From: Bacillota bacterium
GTDB lineage: Bacteria > Bacillota > Sulfobacillia > Sulfobacillales > Sulfobacillaceae
Direction of reading: 5' to 3'
Assembly: GCA_026627065.1 (NCBI GenBank)
Contig: JAPNUO010000002.1
Coordinates: forward strand, 124,001 to 188,000
DNA: 64,000 nucleotides
Shown: one piece after another, positions 35,378-43,968 of the stretch
How the letters are laid out: each line of letters begins with the position of its first letter
How positions within the stretch are numbered: position 1 is the first letter of the stretch
Position numbers and translations under genes: made by a program
The notes under the pieces: generated by a model
What the model was told of the DNA's origin: nothing
The model's database searches: none
The model's input: only the letters and a program-made list of their open reading frames with translations

Positions 35378-36270
35378 CCGACCTTTTTGCCAAAACCGAC
35401 CGCTTCTTAGGCATGAACGGGTCGTGGGAGACCGCGGCCTGGGTGTATTTCGGCATTCCCATGGATTTTACCGCCTCCTTCCAGCCCGGATCGCGATTTG
35501 CCCCCCAGCGGGTGCGGGAAGCCTCCTACGCGCTGGAAACCTATTCGCTGGCGCAGGACCGCGACCTTGAGGAGGTGCCGATTGTCGATGCGGGCGACCT
35601 GGAACTCCCCTTTGGCAACGTGGCGGAAAGCCTGGCGCGGATCCGCGCCGCGGCCCGCGAAATTTTAGAGAGCGGCCGCCGGTTTTTTGCCCTCGGAGGG
35701 GAGCACCTCGTGACCTTGCCCTTGGTCGAAGCAATGGTGGAGCGCTATCCTGATCTCGCCGTCGTCCACTTTGACGCCCACGCGGATTTGCGCGACCAGT
35801 ATCTGGGTGAGCGGCTGTCCCATGCGACAGTTCTTCGGCGCGTCAGCGAGCGCCTGAAGCCGCGCCACCTGTACCAGTTTGGCATCCGTTCGGCCACCCG
35901 TGAGGAAGTCCGCTACGCGCGCGAATTTTGCCATTTTTATCCCCATGCGGTGCTGGAGCCCTTTGAAGCGGTCCTGCCCGAATTAGTCGGCCGGCCTGTG
36001 TATGTCACCCTGGACATCGACGTGGTCGACCCCGCCTTTATGCCCGGCACCGGCACTCCGGAACCGGGGGGAATTTCCGCGGCCGAGGCCTGCCGGGTGA
36101 TGGCGCGCCTCGCCTCATTGACGGTGGTGGGCATGGATCTGGTGGAGGCCATGCCGCACCAGGACCTTTCCCAGCGCTCCGCCGTGCTGGCGGCCAAACT
36201 CGTCCGGGAAGCGCTCTTGGCCGTGGTGCCATCAGGAGGCGACAACGATGGTTCTTTCGCGATTGGATGA
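35374..36270 (+). CDS. speB: Agmatinase-family ureohydrolase
   Basis: Mn-dependent ureohydrolase of 298 residues that removes urea from agmatine to give putrescine, or from aminopropylagmatine to give spermidine. Metal ligands are visible: His in GGEHLVTLP, DAHADLR near residue 134, and DIDVVDPAFMPGTGTPEPGG. ATG 35374 overlaps the speE stop. Its own last 23 bases overlap argS, so arginine decarboxylation and arginyl-tRNA synthesis are translationally linked. Confidence 0.93.
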   Translation: MTDLFAKTDRFLGMNGSWETAAWVYFGIPMDFTASFQPGSRFAPQRVREASYALETYSLAQDRDLEEVPIVDAGDLELPFGNVAESLARIRAAAREILESGRRFFALGGEHLVTLPLVEAMVERYPDLAVVHFDAHADLRDQYLGERLSHATVLRRVSERLKPRHLYQFGIRSATREEVRYAREFCHFYPHAVLEPFEAVLPELVGRPVYVTLDIDVVDPAFMPGTGTPEPGGISAAEACRVMARLASLTVVGMDLVEAMPHQDLSQRSAVLAAKLVREALLAVVPSGGDNDGSFAIG

Positions 36271-37915
36271 AGCCCGCCAGGCCATTCGCCAGCGGATCCT
36301 GGCCAAGTTGGATGCCCTCGGGTTCCGGGGGCTGGACGACCTGGTCTCCCTCGAAGTGCCCACCGAAAAGGAGCGGGGCGATTTGACCACGAGTTTCGCG
36401 CTCAAGGCGGCGAGCCGCGTCAAACTGGCCCCGCGGGAGCTCCTCGCTCGCCTCGAGGGCTTTGCCGACGGGCTGGACAGCGTGGAGCGGGTGGAGGTGG
36501 CGGGGCCGGGGTTTCTTAACGTAACCCTTCGCACCGCGTGGCTCGCGGAAGTGGTGCGGGACATCCTCGGCCGCCCGGACACCTACGGCAACGCCACGGT
36601 TGGCCAGGGGCGGCGGGTGTTGCTGGAGTACGTGTCGGCCAATCCCACCGGTCCCATGGTCATTGTCAGCGGCCGGGCGGCGGCGGTGGGCGACACCTTG
36701 GCTCGGGTCATGAGCGCGGTCGGCTACCAGGTCTGGCGGGAGTTTTATGTCAACGATGCGGGCGGCCAGATTGCCACGTTAGGCCATGCGCTCGCGCTGC
36801 GGCTGCGGGAGTTGGACGGCGAGGAGGTCGAGTCCACCTGGCCGGAGGGCGTCTATCCGGGGGCGTACATCAAGGATCTGGCCCGCGCGTATCGCGCCGA
36901 GCACCCCGAGGTCCGCGGCGAGTCCGTCACCGCCGCCGACTATCCGGCGCTCGGGGCGTGGGCCGCCGAACGCATCCGCGCGGGCCACGAAGCCACCTTG
37001 CGGGAGTTCCGGGTCACCTTTGACCGCTGGTTTTCGGAGCGGGCCCTCCGGGCGTCGGGAGCGCCCGAAAAGATCCTCCAGCGCCTCCGCGAGCGCGGCT
37101 ATCTCGTGGAGCGCGACGGCGCTTTATGGTTTACTGCCACGCGCTTTGGGGACGACAAGGACCGGGTGATGGTCAAGTCCGACGGCTCCCTGACGTATTT
37201 TGTGCCCGACGCCGCCTATCACGCGGACAAATTTGACCGCGGCTTCGACTACGTGATTGACCTCTTGGGGCCCGACCACCACGGGTACGTGCAGCGCATT
37301 CGGGCGGTCGTGGAGGCGCTCGGGTATCCGGCGGATCGCCTGGAGGTGCTGATCATCCAGCTGGTGCGACTTCTTCGCGGCAAGGAGCTTGTGCGCATGT
37401 CAAAGCGCGGCGGCACCTTTGTGGCGCTGGAGGACCTGATTGAGGAAGCGGGCATCGACCCGGCGCGGTTCTTTTTGCTGGAGCGGGCGCCAGAAACGCC
37501 GATGGACTTCGACTTGAATCTCGCCAAGCTCAAAGGGCCCGACAACCCGGTGTATTACGTGCAGTACGTGGGCGCGCGCATTCATAGCGTCCTGCGCCAG
37601 TGGCGGGAGATGAAGGCGCCTGAAGTGCCGGTGGATCTCGCGCTCTTGCGGGAGCCCGAGGAACGGGAGCTTCTGATGCTGCTGGCCCGCTTCCCGGAGG
37701 TGCTGATTCGCGTGGCGGAAGAGCGGGCGCCCCAGCATCTAGCCAAATTTATGACCGAATTGGCGGGCGCGTTTCACGCCTTTTACCGCCAGCACCGGAT
37801 TTTGGACCAGGCGCCCGAGCTTCGTCAAGCGCGCCTGGCGCTGGCACAGGCGGTGCTGGCCGTCAACATCCGGGGCCTGTCGCTCATGGGCATCGAGCAG
37901 CCCGAGGTCATGTAG
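36248..37915 (+). CDS. argS: Arginyl-tRNA synthetase with non-canonical HIGH region
   Basis: Charges tRNA-Arg; 555 residues, normal length. An N-terminal Add-1 domain (about 1-115) is followed by the catalytic domain, an ALP-like anticodon domain (from about 435) and the typical C-terminus MGIEQPEVM. SANPTGP is followed by MVIVSGRAAAVGD, so the HIGH box is VIVS at 138-141 where both histidines are usual. KMSKS is RMSKRGG near 383. The rest of the active site looks conserved. It overlaps speB by 23 nt and ends 2 nt before the convergent HNH gene. Confidence 0.93.
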   Translation: MVLSRLDEARQAIRQRILAKLDALGFRGLDDLVSLEVPTEKERGDLTTSFALKAASRVKLAPRELLARLEGFADGLDSVERVEVAGPGFLNVTLRTAWLAEVVRDILGRPDTYGNATVGQGRRVLLEYVSANPTGPMVIVSGRAAAVGDTLARVMSAVGYQVWREFYVNDAGGQIATLGHALALRLRELDGEEVESTWPEGVYPGAYIKDLARAYRAEHPEVRGESVTAADYPALGAWAAERIRAGHEATLREFRVTFDRWFSERALRASGAPEKILQRLRERGYLVERDGALWFTATRFGDDKDRVMVKSDGSLTYFVPDAAYHADKFDRGFDYVIDLLGPDHHGYVQRIRAVVEALGYPADRLEVLIIQLVRLLRGKELVRMSKRGGTFVALEDLIEEAGIDPARFFLLERAPETPMDFDLNLAKLKGPDNPVYYVQYVGARIHSVLRQWREMKAPEVPVDLALLREPEERELLMLLARFPEVLIRVAEERAPQHLAKFMTELAGAFHAFYRQHRILDQAPELRQARLALAQAVLAVNIRGLSLMGIEQPEVM

Positions 37916-37917
37916 GG

Positions 37918-38514
37918 CTAGGGGACGAAGTACTCGCCAAAGGGGCTCATATCCGGCTTGATCCGGGTCAGCGGCGCCAGCGTGGGCGGAGGAATCTCCC
38001 GCTCGGCCTCGGGCAGGTGATAGGCGACCCAGATTTGCGCCTCTTCGCGGCTCAAGCAGGAAGAGAGCGGGCGGGTTTTCAAGCGCTCTTGGGCGCGGGC
38101 CACGTATTCCGCCTCGTGGGCGAGCACCCGGCGGAGAATCGGGTGGCGCGGGCGATAGCCGGTCCACTCGACAAACGCGCTGGGAAGCGCGTTGTTGCGG
38201 CTGTGGTTGCACGCCCGGCAGGCGATGACGCAATTCTCCAGCGAGGTCTCGCCGCCCCAGCAGACGGGGATGACGTGATCCAGCGTCGACCCCGGCCCTC
38301 CGCACCAGGCGCACACGTAGCCGTCGCGGCGCTGCACCTGGCGATAGATGCGGCGGTGGGCCAGCGGCTGGTAGTTCAGGTGCAAGACGCCGTCCGGGTC
38401 CCACCTGGCCAGGCCCGTTCGCACGTTTTCCAGCGCCTTTTCTACGCTGCAGGGCGTCAGCGGACGCCCTTTGAGATCGCGGACGGGCACCCTTTCGATC
38501 AGGGGAGTGCGCAA
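37918..38514 (-). CDS. HNH endonuclease-family protein
   Basis: Protein of 198 residues with a central HNH domain: YRQVQRRDGYVCAWCG, LDHVIPVCWGG, and CVIACRACNHSRNNALP. Together these give the two CxxC zinc pairs, the DH and the final HN. Flanking regions of about 70 residues on each side are not recognised. TTG 38514 follows GGAGG at 7 nt. Such stand-alone HNH proteins are widespread in Firmicutes with unknown targets. Confidence 0.85.
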   Translation of the reverse strand: MRTPLIERVPVRDLKGRPLTPCSVEKALENVRTGLARWDPDGVLHLNYQPLAHRRIYRQVQRRDGYVCAWCGGPGSTLDHVIPVCWGGETSLENCVIACRACNHSRNNALPSAFVEWTGYRPRHPILRRVLAHEAEYVARAQERLKTRPLSSCLSREEAQIWVAYHLPEAEREIPPPTLAPLTRIKPDMSPFGEYFVP

Positions 38515-38607
38515 ACCTCAGCCTCCTTCGGCCCGAGCCAGAACCTCTCATCGCTCGGAGCCTCCTTTCGCTAGCATAGCACCCAGAAGGGGCGCCGAAA
38601 AGGGCGG

Positions 38608-40107
38608 CTAGCCCGGCCGCAAAAACGGGTGCGCCTTGTCGCGCGGGCGCCGGTCCAGGCCCTCCAGCTGGAAAAAGAGGCGCCGGGCATTTCCGTTGAC
38701 AATCTTTTGAAAGGCCTCGGCGGAGAGCTCAGGCTCAAGGCGGGCGATTTTGTCCCATTCCTGCTGGAAGTCCTGAGCCAAGCCGCCGCTTCCGAACACC
38801 ACGCGCTCCGGCCCGACGGTGCGGACGGCCTCCCTGACGGCACTGAGCGGAGCCCGCGAGGTCTCCAAGTACACCTGACGGTGGCGCTCGGCGAGCACCA
38901 GCGCCTCCTCCAGATAGGGGGAGCGCTGTCCCATGGAATGAATGATGACGGGCACCTGGGGAAATTCCATCAAAAACTCGTCCCAGAGCGCGGGACTGTC
39001 AAAGCGCAGCGGCGCCGGCCCCGGGCCGCTGTGGACCAGCAGCGGCTTTTGCGCCCGGGCGAGTTCCTGGCCGAGATGGCGGACGGAATCGGACCAGGGA
39101 AAGGCACGGTCGAGGCCGGGATAGGCGAAGGCGCCGCGAAAGCCGCGGTCGAGCAACAGGCGCAAATCGGCGGCGTATCCGGGCCGCGCGGGGGCAAGGG
39201 CAACCCAGCGGGGGTTATCCCTCACCGCCGCCCAAAGTTCTTCGGCGGCGACCAAAGGCTCGTCCGAGGCCAGGAGCCCCCAGTCGACCAGCACCCGGCG
39301 CTCCGCCTGCGGGCCCAGCGTGCGCTTGAGATCCAGCGGACGGCCCTCCAGCGGTTTCGCCAACGGGAGATAGGCGGTCATGTCGGTGACGCCCAGCTGA
39401 ATGAGGGGCGCTTCCGGATCCCCGGCAATGAGCAGGGTTTCCTGCTCGTCGGCCATGCCCAGCACGTGGCCTTGATGGGCGATCAGGGCGCCGCCGAGGT
39501 AGTGGGCGCCGGAAAAGCGGCCCGCCAGCGGCGCCACGGCGACAATCGCCCGCAAGGCTTGGCTGCGTTGAATGGCCAGCTCCTGAATGGCGTGGCGCTC
39601 GGCCACGGTGCGCGGACTGACGGCCATGACCACCAGGTCCGGGGCCAAGGCGACGGTGCTGGCCCAGATCTCGTCGTCCAGCGCGTCGAGGCCCGGCAAA
39701 ATCACAATGCGCCCCCACCGCGTGGAAATGGCGCTGACGCCGGGCCCCGGTTCGAACCAAGGGCGCTCGGTGGGCTGAAACAGCATCTTGGCGTGCGAGC
39801 CGGCCAGCGTCCCGTCGGGTTCGATGACGAGCGAGCGCTGCTGCTTTTTCCCGCTTTCCGGCTCCAGCGCCCGGATGCTGCCGGTAATGATCATGACGTT
39901 GAGCTCCCGGGCTACGCGACTGAGGCGCTCGGTGTGGCGATTCGGCACCACTTCCACGGGGTTGAGGCCCAGCGACCACTCGGGAAAGACGACGATGTCC
40001 ACCCCGCGGCTGGCGGCTTGCCGCGCCTGATCGACGGCGCGCTGAAGCGCCGCGTCAAGGTCGCGGATGTAGGGCGCTTGGGCTATGGCAATGCGCGGGA
40101 TGGCCAT
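38608..40107 (-). CDS. Nitrilase-like domain (cysteine lost) fused to an amidohydrolase
   Basis: Protein of 499 residues. Residues 1-245 follow the carbon-nitrogen hydrolase fold: IAIAQAPYIRDLDAAL, then FPEWSLG with the Glu, and AKMLFQPTERPWF with the Lys. At the third catalytic site, where ICYD is expected, it reads VILPGLDAL, so the nucleophile Cys is absent. Residues about 275-485 form an amidohydrolase_2 TIM barrel (GFRGAFAYPGLDRAFPW, LVHSGPG, VIIHSMGQRSPYLEE, VFGSGGLAQDFQQEW, NGNARRLF). ATG 40107 follows GAGGAGGAG. The substrate is unknown; the dead half may bind substrate or regulate. Confidence 0.85.
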   Translation of the reverse strand: MAIPRIAIAQAPYIRDLDAALQRAVDQARQAASRGVDIVVFPEWSLGLNPVEVVPNRHTERLSRVARELNVMIITGSIRALEPESGKKQQRSLVIEPDGTLAGSHAKMLFQPTERPWFEPGPGVSAISTRWGRIVILPGLDALDDEIWASTVALAPDLVVMAVSPRTVAERHAIQELAIQRSQALRAIVAVAPLAGRFSGAHYLGGALIAHQGHVLGMADEQETLLIAGDPEAPLIQLGVTDMTAYLPLAKPLEGRPLDLKRTLGPQAERRVLVDWGLLASDEPLVAAEELWAAVRDNPRWVALAPARPGYAADLRLLLDRGFRGAFAYPGLDRAFPWSDSVRHLGQELARAQKPLLVHSGPGPAPLRFDSPALWDEFLMEFPQVPVIIHSMGQRSPYLEEALVLAERHRQVYLETSRAPLSAVREAVRTVGPERVVFGSGGLAQDFQQEWDKIARLEPELSAEAFQKIVNGNARRLFFQLEGLDRRPRDKAHPFLRPG

Positions 40108-40276
40108 AAGACTCCTCCTCAACGAAAAACCCGGCGGCACGCATTCGGCCTTATTCTAACTCATATGCAGGGAAATGGCAATTTATGCCAATCGCTCAGC
40201 GAGTGCGGGGCGCCGCTCTTGCGCGCCGGCATCGTGGCGGCTATGCTGGTTCCAGCAAAATCGCGGAGGGGGAGGG

Positions 40277-40522
40277 ATGAACATGGCGGAAGTACAGGCG
40301 GGGATGACGCTGGACGCCACCGGACTGGCCTGCCCCCTGCCCATTATTCGCGTCAAGCATGCCATCAAGCAATTGGCAGTGGGCGCTATCTTGGAAGTCT
40401 GGACCACCGATCCGGGGTCTCTCACCGATGTGCCGGCCTGGGTCCAGGCTCAGGGACACGAGCTGGTCCAGAAAGAAGATCAAGCGCCGCCGTTTAAGTT
40501 TTGGATTCGCCGCGTGCATTAG
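40277..40522 (+). CDS. TusA/SirA-family sulfur carrier
   Basis: Protein of 81 residues with the family signature LACPLPIIRVKHAI (CPxP, Cys about 22). TusA proteins relay sulfane sulfur for tRNA thiolation, molybdopterin enzymes or sulfur oxidation. ATG 40277 has GGAGGGGGAGGG before it. It diverges from the nitrilase-like fusion and its 3' end overlaps the true nitrilase gene by 29 bp. Confidence 0.92.
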   Translation: MNMAEVQAGMTLDATGLACPLPIIRVKHAIKQLAVGAILEVWTTDPGSLTDVPAWVQAQGHELVQKEDQAPPFKFWIRRVH

Positions 40523-41558
40523 CCGCGGCCGGGTCTCGCGGCCTCCACACGGCGTGCAGCACTTCGTCGGCTTCCGGGCCGCGCGTGGCGCGGCTCAGGG
40601 CCAGTGGCGCCACCGCCTGGCCGTCGCGGGCGAAGATGGCGCTTTGGCCGTCGAAGTGCAGATCCAAGAACTCCATGATGAGCTGCGGGTTGACCACCAC
40701 TTCTACCGCTCGGCATTGGGTCAGGGAGGCGAAGGCGCCTTCCTCGTACCACTGCTGGGCGCGAGTGCGCGCCGGGCGCTCCCTGGCGTCGTCGAAAGGC
40801 CACGGTTCGTCCCACCGCCAGGGATTGGCCGACGGCTGCGCCACCACCTGCACCCCGGCGTCATCGAGCCGCGCCAGCACATTGGTGAAGTGCGGTTCCC
40901 GCGGGGTGTGAGGGCAACAAAATCCGTCGTAGCAAATGGCGGTGGCCAATTTGATGCGGGTGCCGGGAAGGTAGCTCCACGCCAGGGCTTGTTCGAGCGG
41001 ACCCGGCGTGAGCTGAAGCACGTCCTCCTGGGTGGGCACCAGGTTGACCTTGCGGGTGACCGAGATAACCTGCCCCTCGGGATTCACGGTAAAGCTGACA
41101 TTGTACACCCGGGCATCGACGGGGCGGAACGGGCCGCCTTTTGTCTCTGCCGCGAAGTCGGGGAGGAGCGCAGTGCCCGCGACCACCGTCATGCCGTACT
41201 CCTTGGCCAGGGTGGTCATGGTGTGGCGCCAGACCTCCCAGACCCGGGGCGCCAGCGCCGTGAAAAAGGCGGCTCGCGTTTTCAACGTGCGGTATCGCCA
41301 TAGCGTGGCCAAGAGTCGCCTCCAGTCGTGCAGAGCCATCGCGCGGAAGGCCTCGTCCAGCGTTTGGGCCCGGTCGATAAAGGCACGCCTTCCTTCCAAC
41401 AGCAAAAAGGTGGCAAAATCCTCGGGAAAGACGATGAGGGCGGGGCGGTTCTCGCCGCGCTGGGCATGGGCCGCGGCAAAATAGGACGCCACCTTGCGAA
41501 AAAAGGCGTCGGCGGTTTGATAGTCGTCGGGCTGCATCACCGATTGCACCGCGAACAA
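40494..41558 (-). CDS. Carbon-nitrogen hydrolase (nitrilase superfamily)
   Basis: Protein of about 354 residues with the complete triad: Glu in VFPEDF, Lys in SVTRKVNLVP, Cys in TAICYDGFCCP. It is longer than most amidases, with an inserted helical region at residues 55-110 (RRAFIDRAQTLDEAF). TTG 41558 is the start by frame, but AAAGGAGA lies upstream of ATT 41573, whose reading IIEIDLFAVQS looks like the natural beta-strand start. A good promoter lies at 41629-41656. The substrate is unknown. Confidence 0.85.
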   Translation of the reverse strand: MFAVQSVMQPDDYQTADAFFRKVASYFAAAHAQRGENRPALIVFPEDFATFLLLEGRRAFIDRAQTLDEAFRAMALHDWRRLLATLWRYRTLKTRAAFFTALAPRVWEVWRHTMTTLAKEYGMTVVAGTALLPDFAAETKGGPFRPVDARVYNVSFTVNPEGQVISVTRKVNLVPTQEDVLQLTPGPLEQALAWSYLPGTRIKLATAICYDGFCCPHTPREPHFTNVLARLDDAGVQVVAQPSANPWRWDEPWPFDDARERPARTRAQQWYEEGAFASLTQCRAVEVVVNPQLIMEFLDLHFDGQSAIFARDGQAVAPLALSRATRGPEADEVLHAVWRPRDPAAANARGESKT

Positions 41559-41628
41559 ATCGATTTCGATAATCTTTCTCCTTTCCCCTCTGGGGCGAGT
41601 GGTCGCCGCTATACCCCGCCTTGGCTTA

Positions 41629-41656
41629 TTATAGAGGGGAGCCGGGGCGGCGGCAA
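41629..41656 (-). promoter_or_regulatory. Sigma-A-type promoter of the nitrilase gene
   Basis: On the minus strand TTGCCG (41656-41651), a 17-nt spacer, then TATAAT (41634-41629). This is about 55-70 nt upstream of the candidate start codons. Confidence 0.7.
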
Positions 41657-41801
41657 TTGATCGGGCGCGCGGGGCGCGCCGGTTGCGATACTATAAGGGA
41701 GGCGGCTTGGTACGGCGTGAGCCCGAAAGGGGTCGCGGGCAGTGGCCGGAATCACTCGCCGAAGTCAGTCGCCAGGATCGACGTATAGGATGGTGCTGTC
41801 A

Positions 41802-42611
41802 ATGAACTTGATTCGGGAGACGTGGCAGGAGCTTTGGCAACGCAATCGCGGCGGCGGCTTGCTGACATTGGCCTTTTGGTACACGATGTTGACGGCACTG
41901 TATCAGTATTTGGTCTTCAGCAGGCTGGGCCCGTCGTTGCCGGCCAGCTTGCAAAAGCTCTTGAGCCATCCGGGCGCGATCTCCTCCTTTCCCCATTTGA
42001 GCCACGCGCTCTGGATCAAGCTGGCGTTGGTCTATGTGACCTTTTTGGTGGTGATTTTGCCCTACGCCGTGGGCGGCCTCTACGGCGGCATCGCTTCGGC
42101 ATTGCGCGAGCGGCCGCAGCGGACGGGATTTCTGGCGTTTTTCCGGTTTGGCTATCTTCATTTTTGGCAGGCCCTGGGCCAGCTGCTGCTGGCGATCGTG
42201 TACGGCGTGGTGTTGCTGCTGGCCATGACGGGGGTGTTTGTCGTCTTGACGCTGGTGGGCGGCAACAATCCCATTGTAGCGGTGATCCTGGTGATTCTCG
42301 CCGTCTTGGTCATGCTGTGGCTGGTGGGCACGCTGCTTTACTGGTTTGGCTTTACCTTTGGCACCGGCCAGTCGCCTTTAAAGGGCTGGTTGCCGGCGCT
42401 GCGATGGGGTTTTGGCCACTTGCGGCTGCTGTATGGGCGCATGGCGCTGCTGGTGGGCCTCTTGCTCGCCACGCTGTTGGTGTTTGAATTCCTCGCGGCA
42501 GGCATTCCCATCATTGGCCCCGTGCTTTGGATTTTGGTCATGGGGATGATTGTTCCGGCCTTTTTGGCCACCTACGCCCTCTTGTTTTATCAAACCGCCG
42601 CCGAAGATTAG
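41802..42611 (+). CDS. Unidentified multi-pass membrane protein
   Basis: 269 residues from ATG 41802 (alternatives: ATG 41790, GTG 41742). About six hydrophobic segments: LTLAFWYTMLTALYQYLVF, ALVYVTFLVVILPYAVGGLY, LLAIVYGVVLLLAMTGVFVV, IVAVILVILAVLVMLWLVG, MALLVGLLLATLLVFEFLAA and a last one near the end. An amphipathic N-terminal segment precedes them. The pattern resembles DUF4013/DUF975-type proteins, but no family is assigned. TATAAG near 41692 may be part of its promoter. Confidence 0.75.
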   Translation: MNLIRETWQELWQRNRGGGLLTLAFWYTMLTALYQYLVFSRLGPSLPASLQKLLSHPGAISSFPHLSHALWIKLALVYVTFLVVILPYAVGGLYGGIASALRERPQRTGFLAFFRFGYLHFWQALGQLLLAIVYGVVLLLAMTGVFVVLTLVGGNNPIVAVILVILAVLVMLWLVGTLLYWFGFTFGTGQSPLKGWLPALRWGFGHLRLLYGRMALLVGLLLATLLVFEFLAAGIPIIGPVLWILVMGMIVPAFLATYALLFYQTAAED

Positions 42612-42661
42612 AACGCATGAACTTCCTCCGCCTGGGGCACAGTGTGGAGGGAGGTGGCCCC

Positions 42662-43555
42662 ATGGCCAAACGGTGGACTCGGCGGCAGTTCCTGGGCGGG
42701 ATGGCGCTCACAGTCTTGTCGGCCTGGGCGGGAGGCGTGCCGTTGCGGCGCGCGCGCGCAGCCGGGCGGCTCCGCGCAGTGCACTTGAGCGATTTTCACT
42801 GGGGTTATCGCGGCGCGTACAACCGCCATCCGGAGGCGAGCCTCCAGGCCGTGTGGTCGCGCATCGCGGCGCTGAGCCCGAAGCCCGACCTGGCGGTGGT
42901 GACCGGCGACTTGATCGAGGCCACCGGCGACGCGGCACAGCGCCAGGCGCGCTTGACCGAGGTCAAAGCGCTGCTGGACCGGCTTGGCATGCCCTGGCAT
43001 GCGGTGCCGGGGGAGCACGACGCTTTTGGTGATGGCGGCCAGCGGTTTGAGGCGGTGATTGGCCCCCGGTATTACCATCGGCGCTTGGGCGGCGTGGAGA
43101 TCTTTGGCCTGGACAACGTCAGCCGGGGTCCCTTCCTGGATCCTGGCCAGCTCAGCTGGCTGGAACACGAGGTCAAAACGCTTGCCGACGACAGCGTGGT
43201 GCTGGTGTTAAGCCACGCCCCCCTGTTCCCCCTGTTTATCCCCTGGAACTGGTATACCTATAACGGCGACGTCGTCTACCGCCTCTTTCGCCGGTTTTCC
43301 GCCAAGCAGTTTTTGTTCGGCCACATTCACCAAGCGCTGGATCGCGTGCAAGGGGGCATGAACCGGGCGGGGCTGCCGACGTCCTGGCCCTTGCCGGAAC
43401 CGGGTCCTTTGGTGCGGCTCGAGCCCTGGCCCCAGGGAGCGACGCACCCCGAGATGGGCCTGGGATTCCGGGTGCTGGACTGGCAGGACGGGCAATTTCA
43501 GGAGGCGTCCGTCTATTTAGAGCCCCCGCCGGGAACGCTGGGGGTGGCGCCATGA
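42662..43555 (+). CDS. Tat-exported metallophosphoesterase
   Basis: Calcineurin-like phosphoesterase of 297 residues. Twin-arginine signal RRQFLGGMALTVLSAWAGG at the N-terminus. Metal-binding motifs: HLSDFHWG (D-x-H), VTGDLIE (GD), VPGEHD (in place of GNHD), LSHAPLF and GHIHQAL. It acts outside the membrane on an unknown phospho-substrate. ATG 42662 follows GGAGGGAGGTGG. Its stop overlaps the cytochrome c gene (ATGA). Confidence 0.9.
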   Translation: MAKRWTRRQFLGGMALTVLSAWAGGVPLRRARAAGRLRAVHLSDFHWGYRGAYNRHPEASLQAVWSRIAALSPKPDLAVVTGDLIEATGDAAQRQARLTEVKALLDRLGMPWHAVPGEHDAFGDGGQRFEAVIGPRYYHRRLGGVEIFGLDNVSRGPFLDPGQLSWLEHEVKTLADDSVVLVLSHAPLFPLFIPWNWYTYNGDVVYRLFRRFSAKQFLFGHIHQALDRVQGGMNRAGLPTSWPLPEPGPLVRLEPWPQGATHPEMGLGFRVLDWQDGQFQEASVYLEPPPGTLGVAP

Positions 43556-43968
43556 GCCGCGCCAGTGCCATGCTCGCGCTAGGGGCGGTGGCCGCGTTCT
43601 GGCCTCTTCCCCAGAAGCCGCCGCGACCGGCGCCGCAGCCGGCGGCCCCCAGCATTGTGGAAGGGGCCCGCCTGTACCACCACGCCTGTTTATCGTGCCA
43701 CGGCCCCCGGGGGGACGGCCAGGCCCTGGTGTTGTTGCCGAACGGCCAAGCGGCGCCGCCGCTGGACCATTTGGCCGGGACGGCCAAAGCCATGCCTGAG
43801 CTGCTTCGTGCGATTGGCGAGGGCGGGGGAGCGATGCCGGCCTGGGGTTTGGTGATGACGCCGCGCGAGATTCAGAGTCTGGCCCTGTATGTCGCCAGCC
43901 TTAACCCGGCGAGCGGGCCTTCGGATCGCGCGGACTCGCCTGGCCCCACGCCTGCAAGCTTTCGATGA
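43552..43968 (+). CDS. Exported mono-haem cytochrome c
   Basis: 138 residues with a short hydrophobic N-terminus (MLALGAVAAFWPLP) and one haem site CLSCH (C46, C49, H50). A likely axial Met lies in GGAMPAWG, and EIQSLALYVASL is the usual last helix. Coupling to a Tat-exported phosphoesterase in one operon is unusual. The 3' end overlaps the convergent J-protein gene by 68 bp. Confidence 0.9.
   Translation: MSRASAMLALGAVAAFWPLPQKPPRPAPQPAAPSIVEGARLYHHACLSCHGPRGDGQALVLLPNGQAAPPLDHLAGTAKAMPELLRAIGEGGGAMPAWGLVMTPREIQSLALYVASLNPASGPSDRADSPGPTPASFR

Noticed and set aside
38629-40497. Long plus-strand frame of 622 codons
   Set aside because: It is antisense to the nitrilase-like/amidohydrolase fusion, has no ribosome site or motif, and reflects GC-rich third positions of the real gene.
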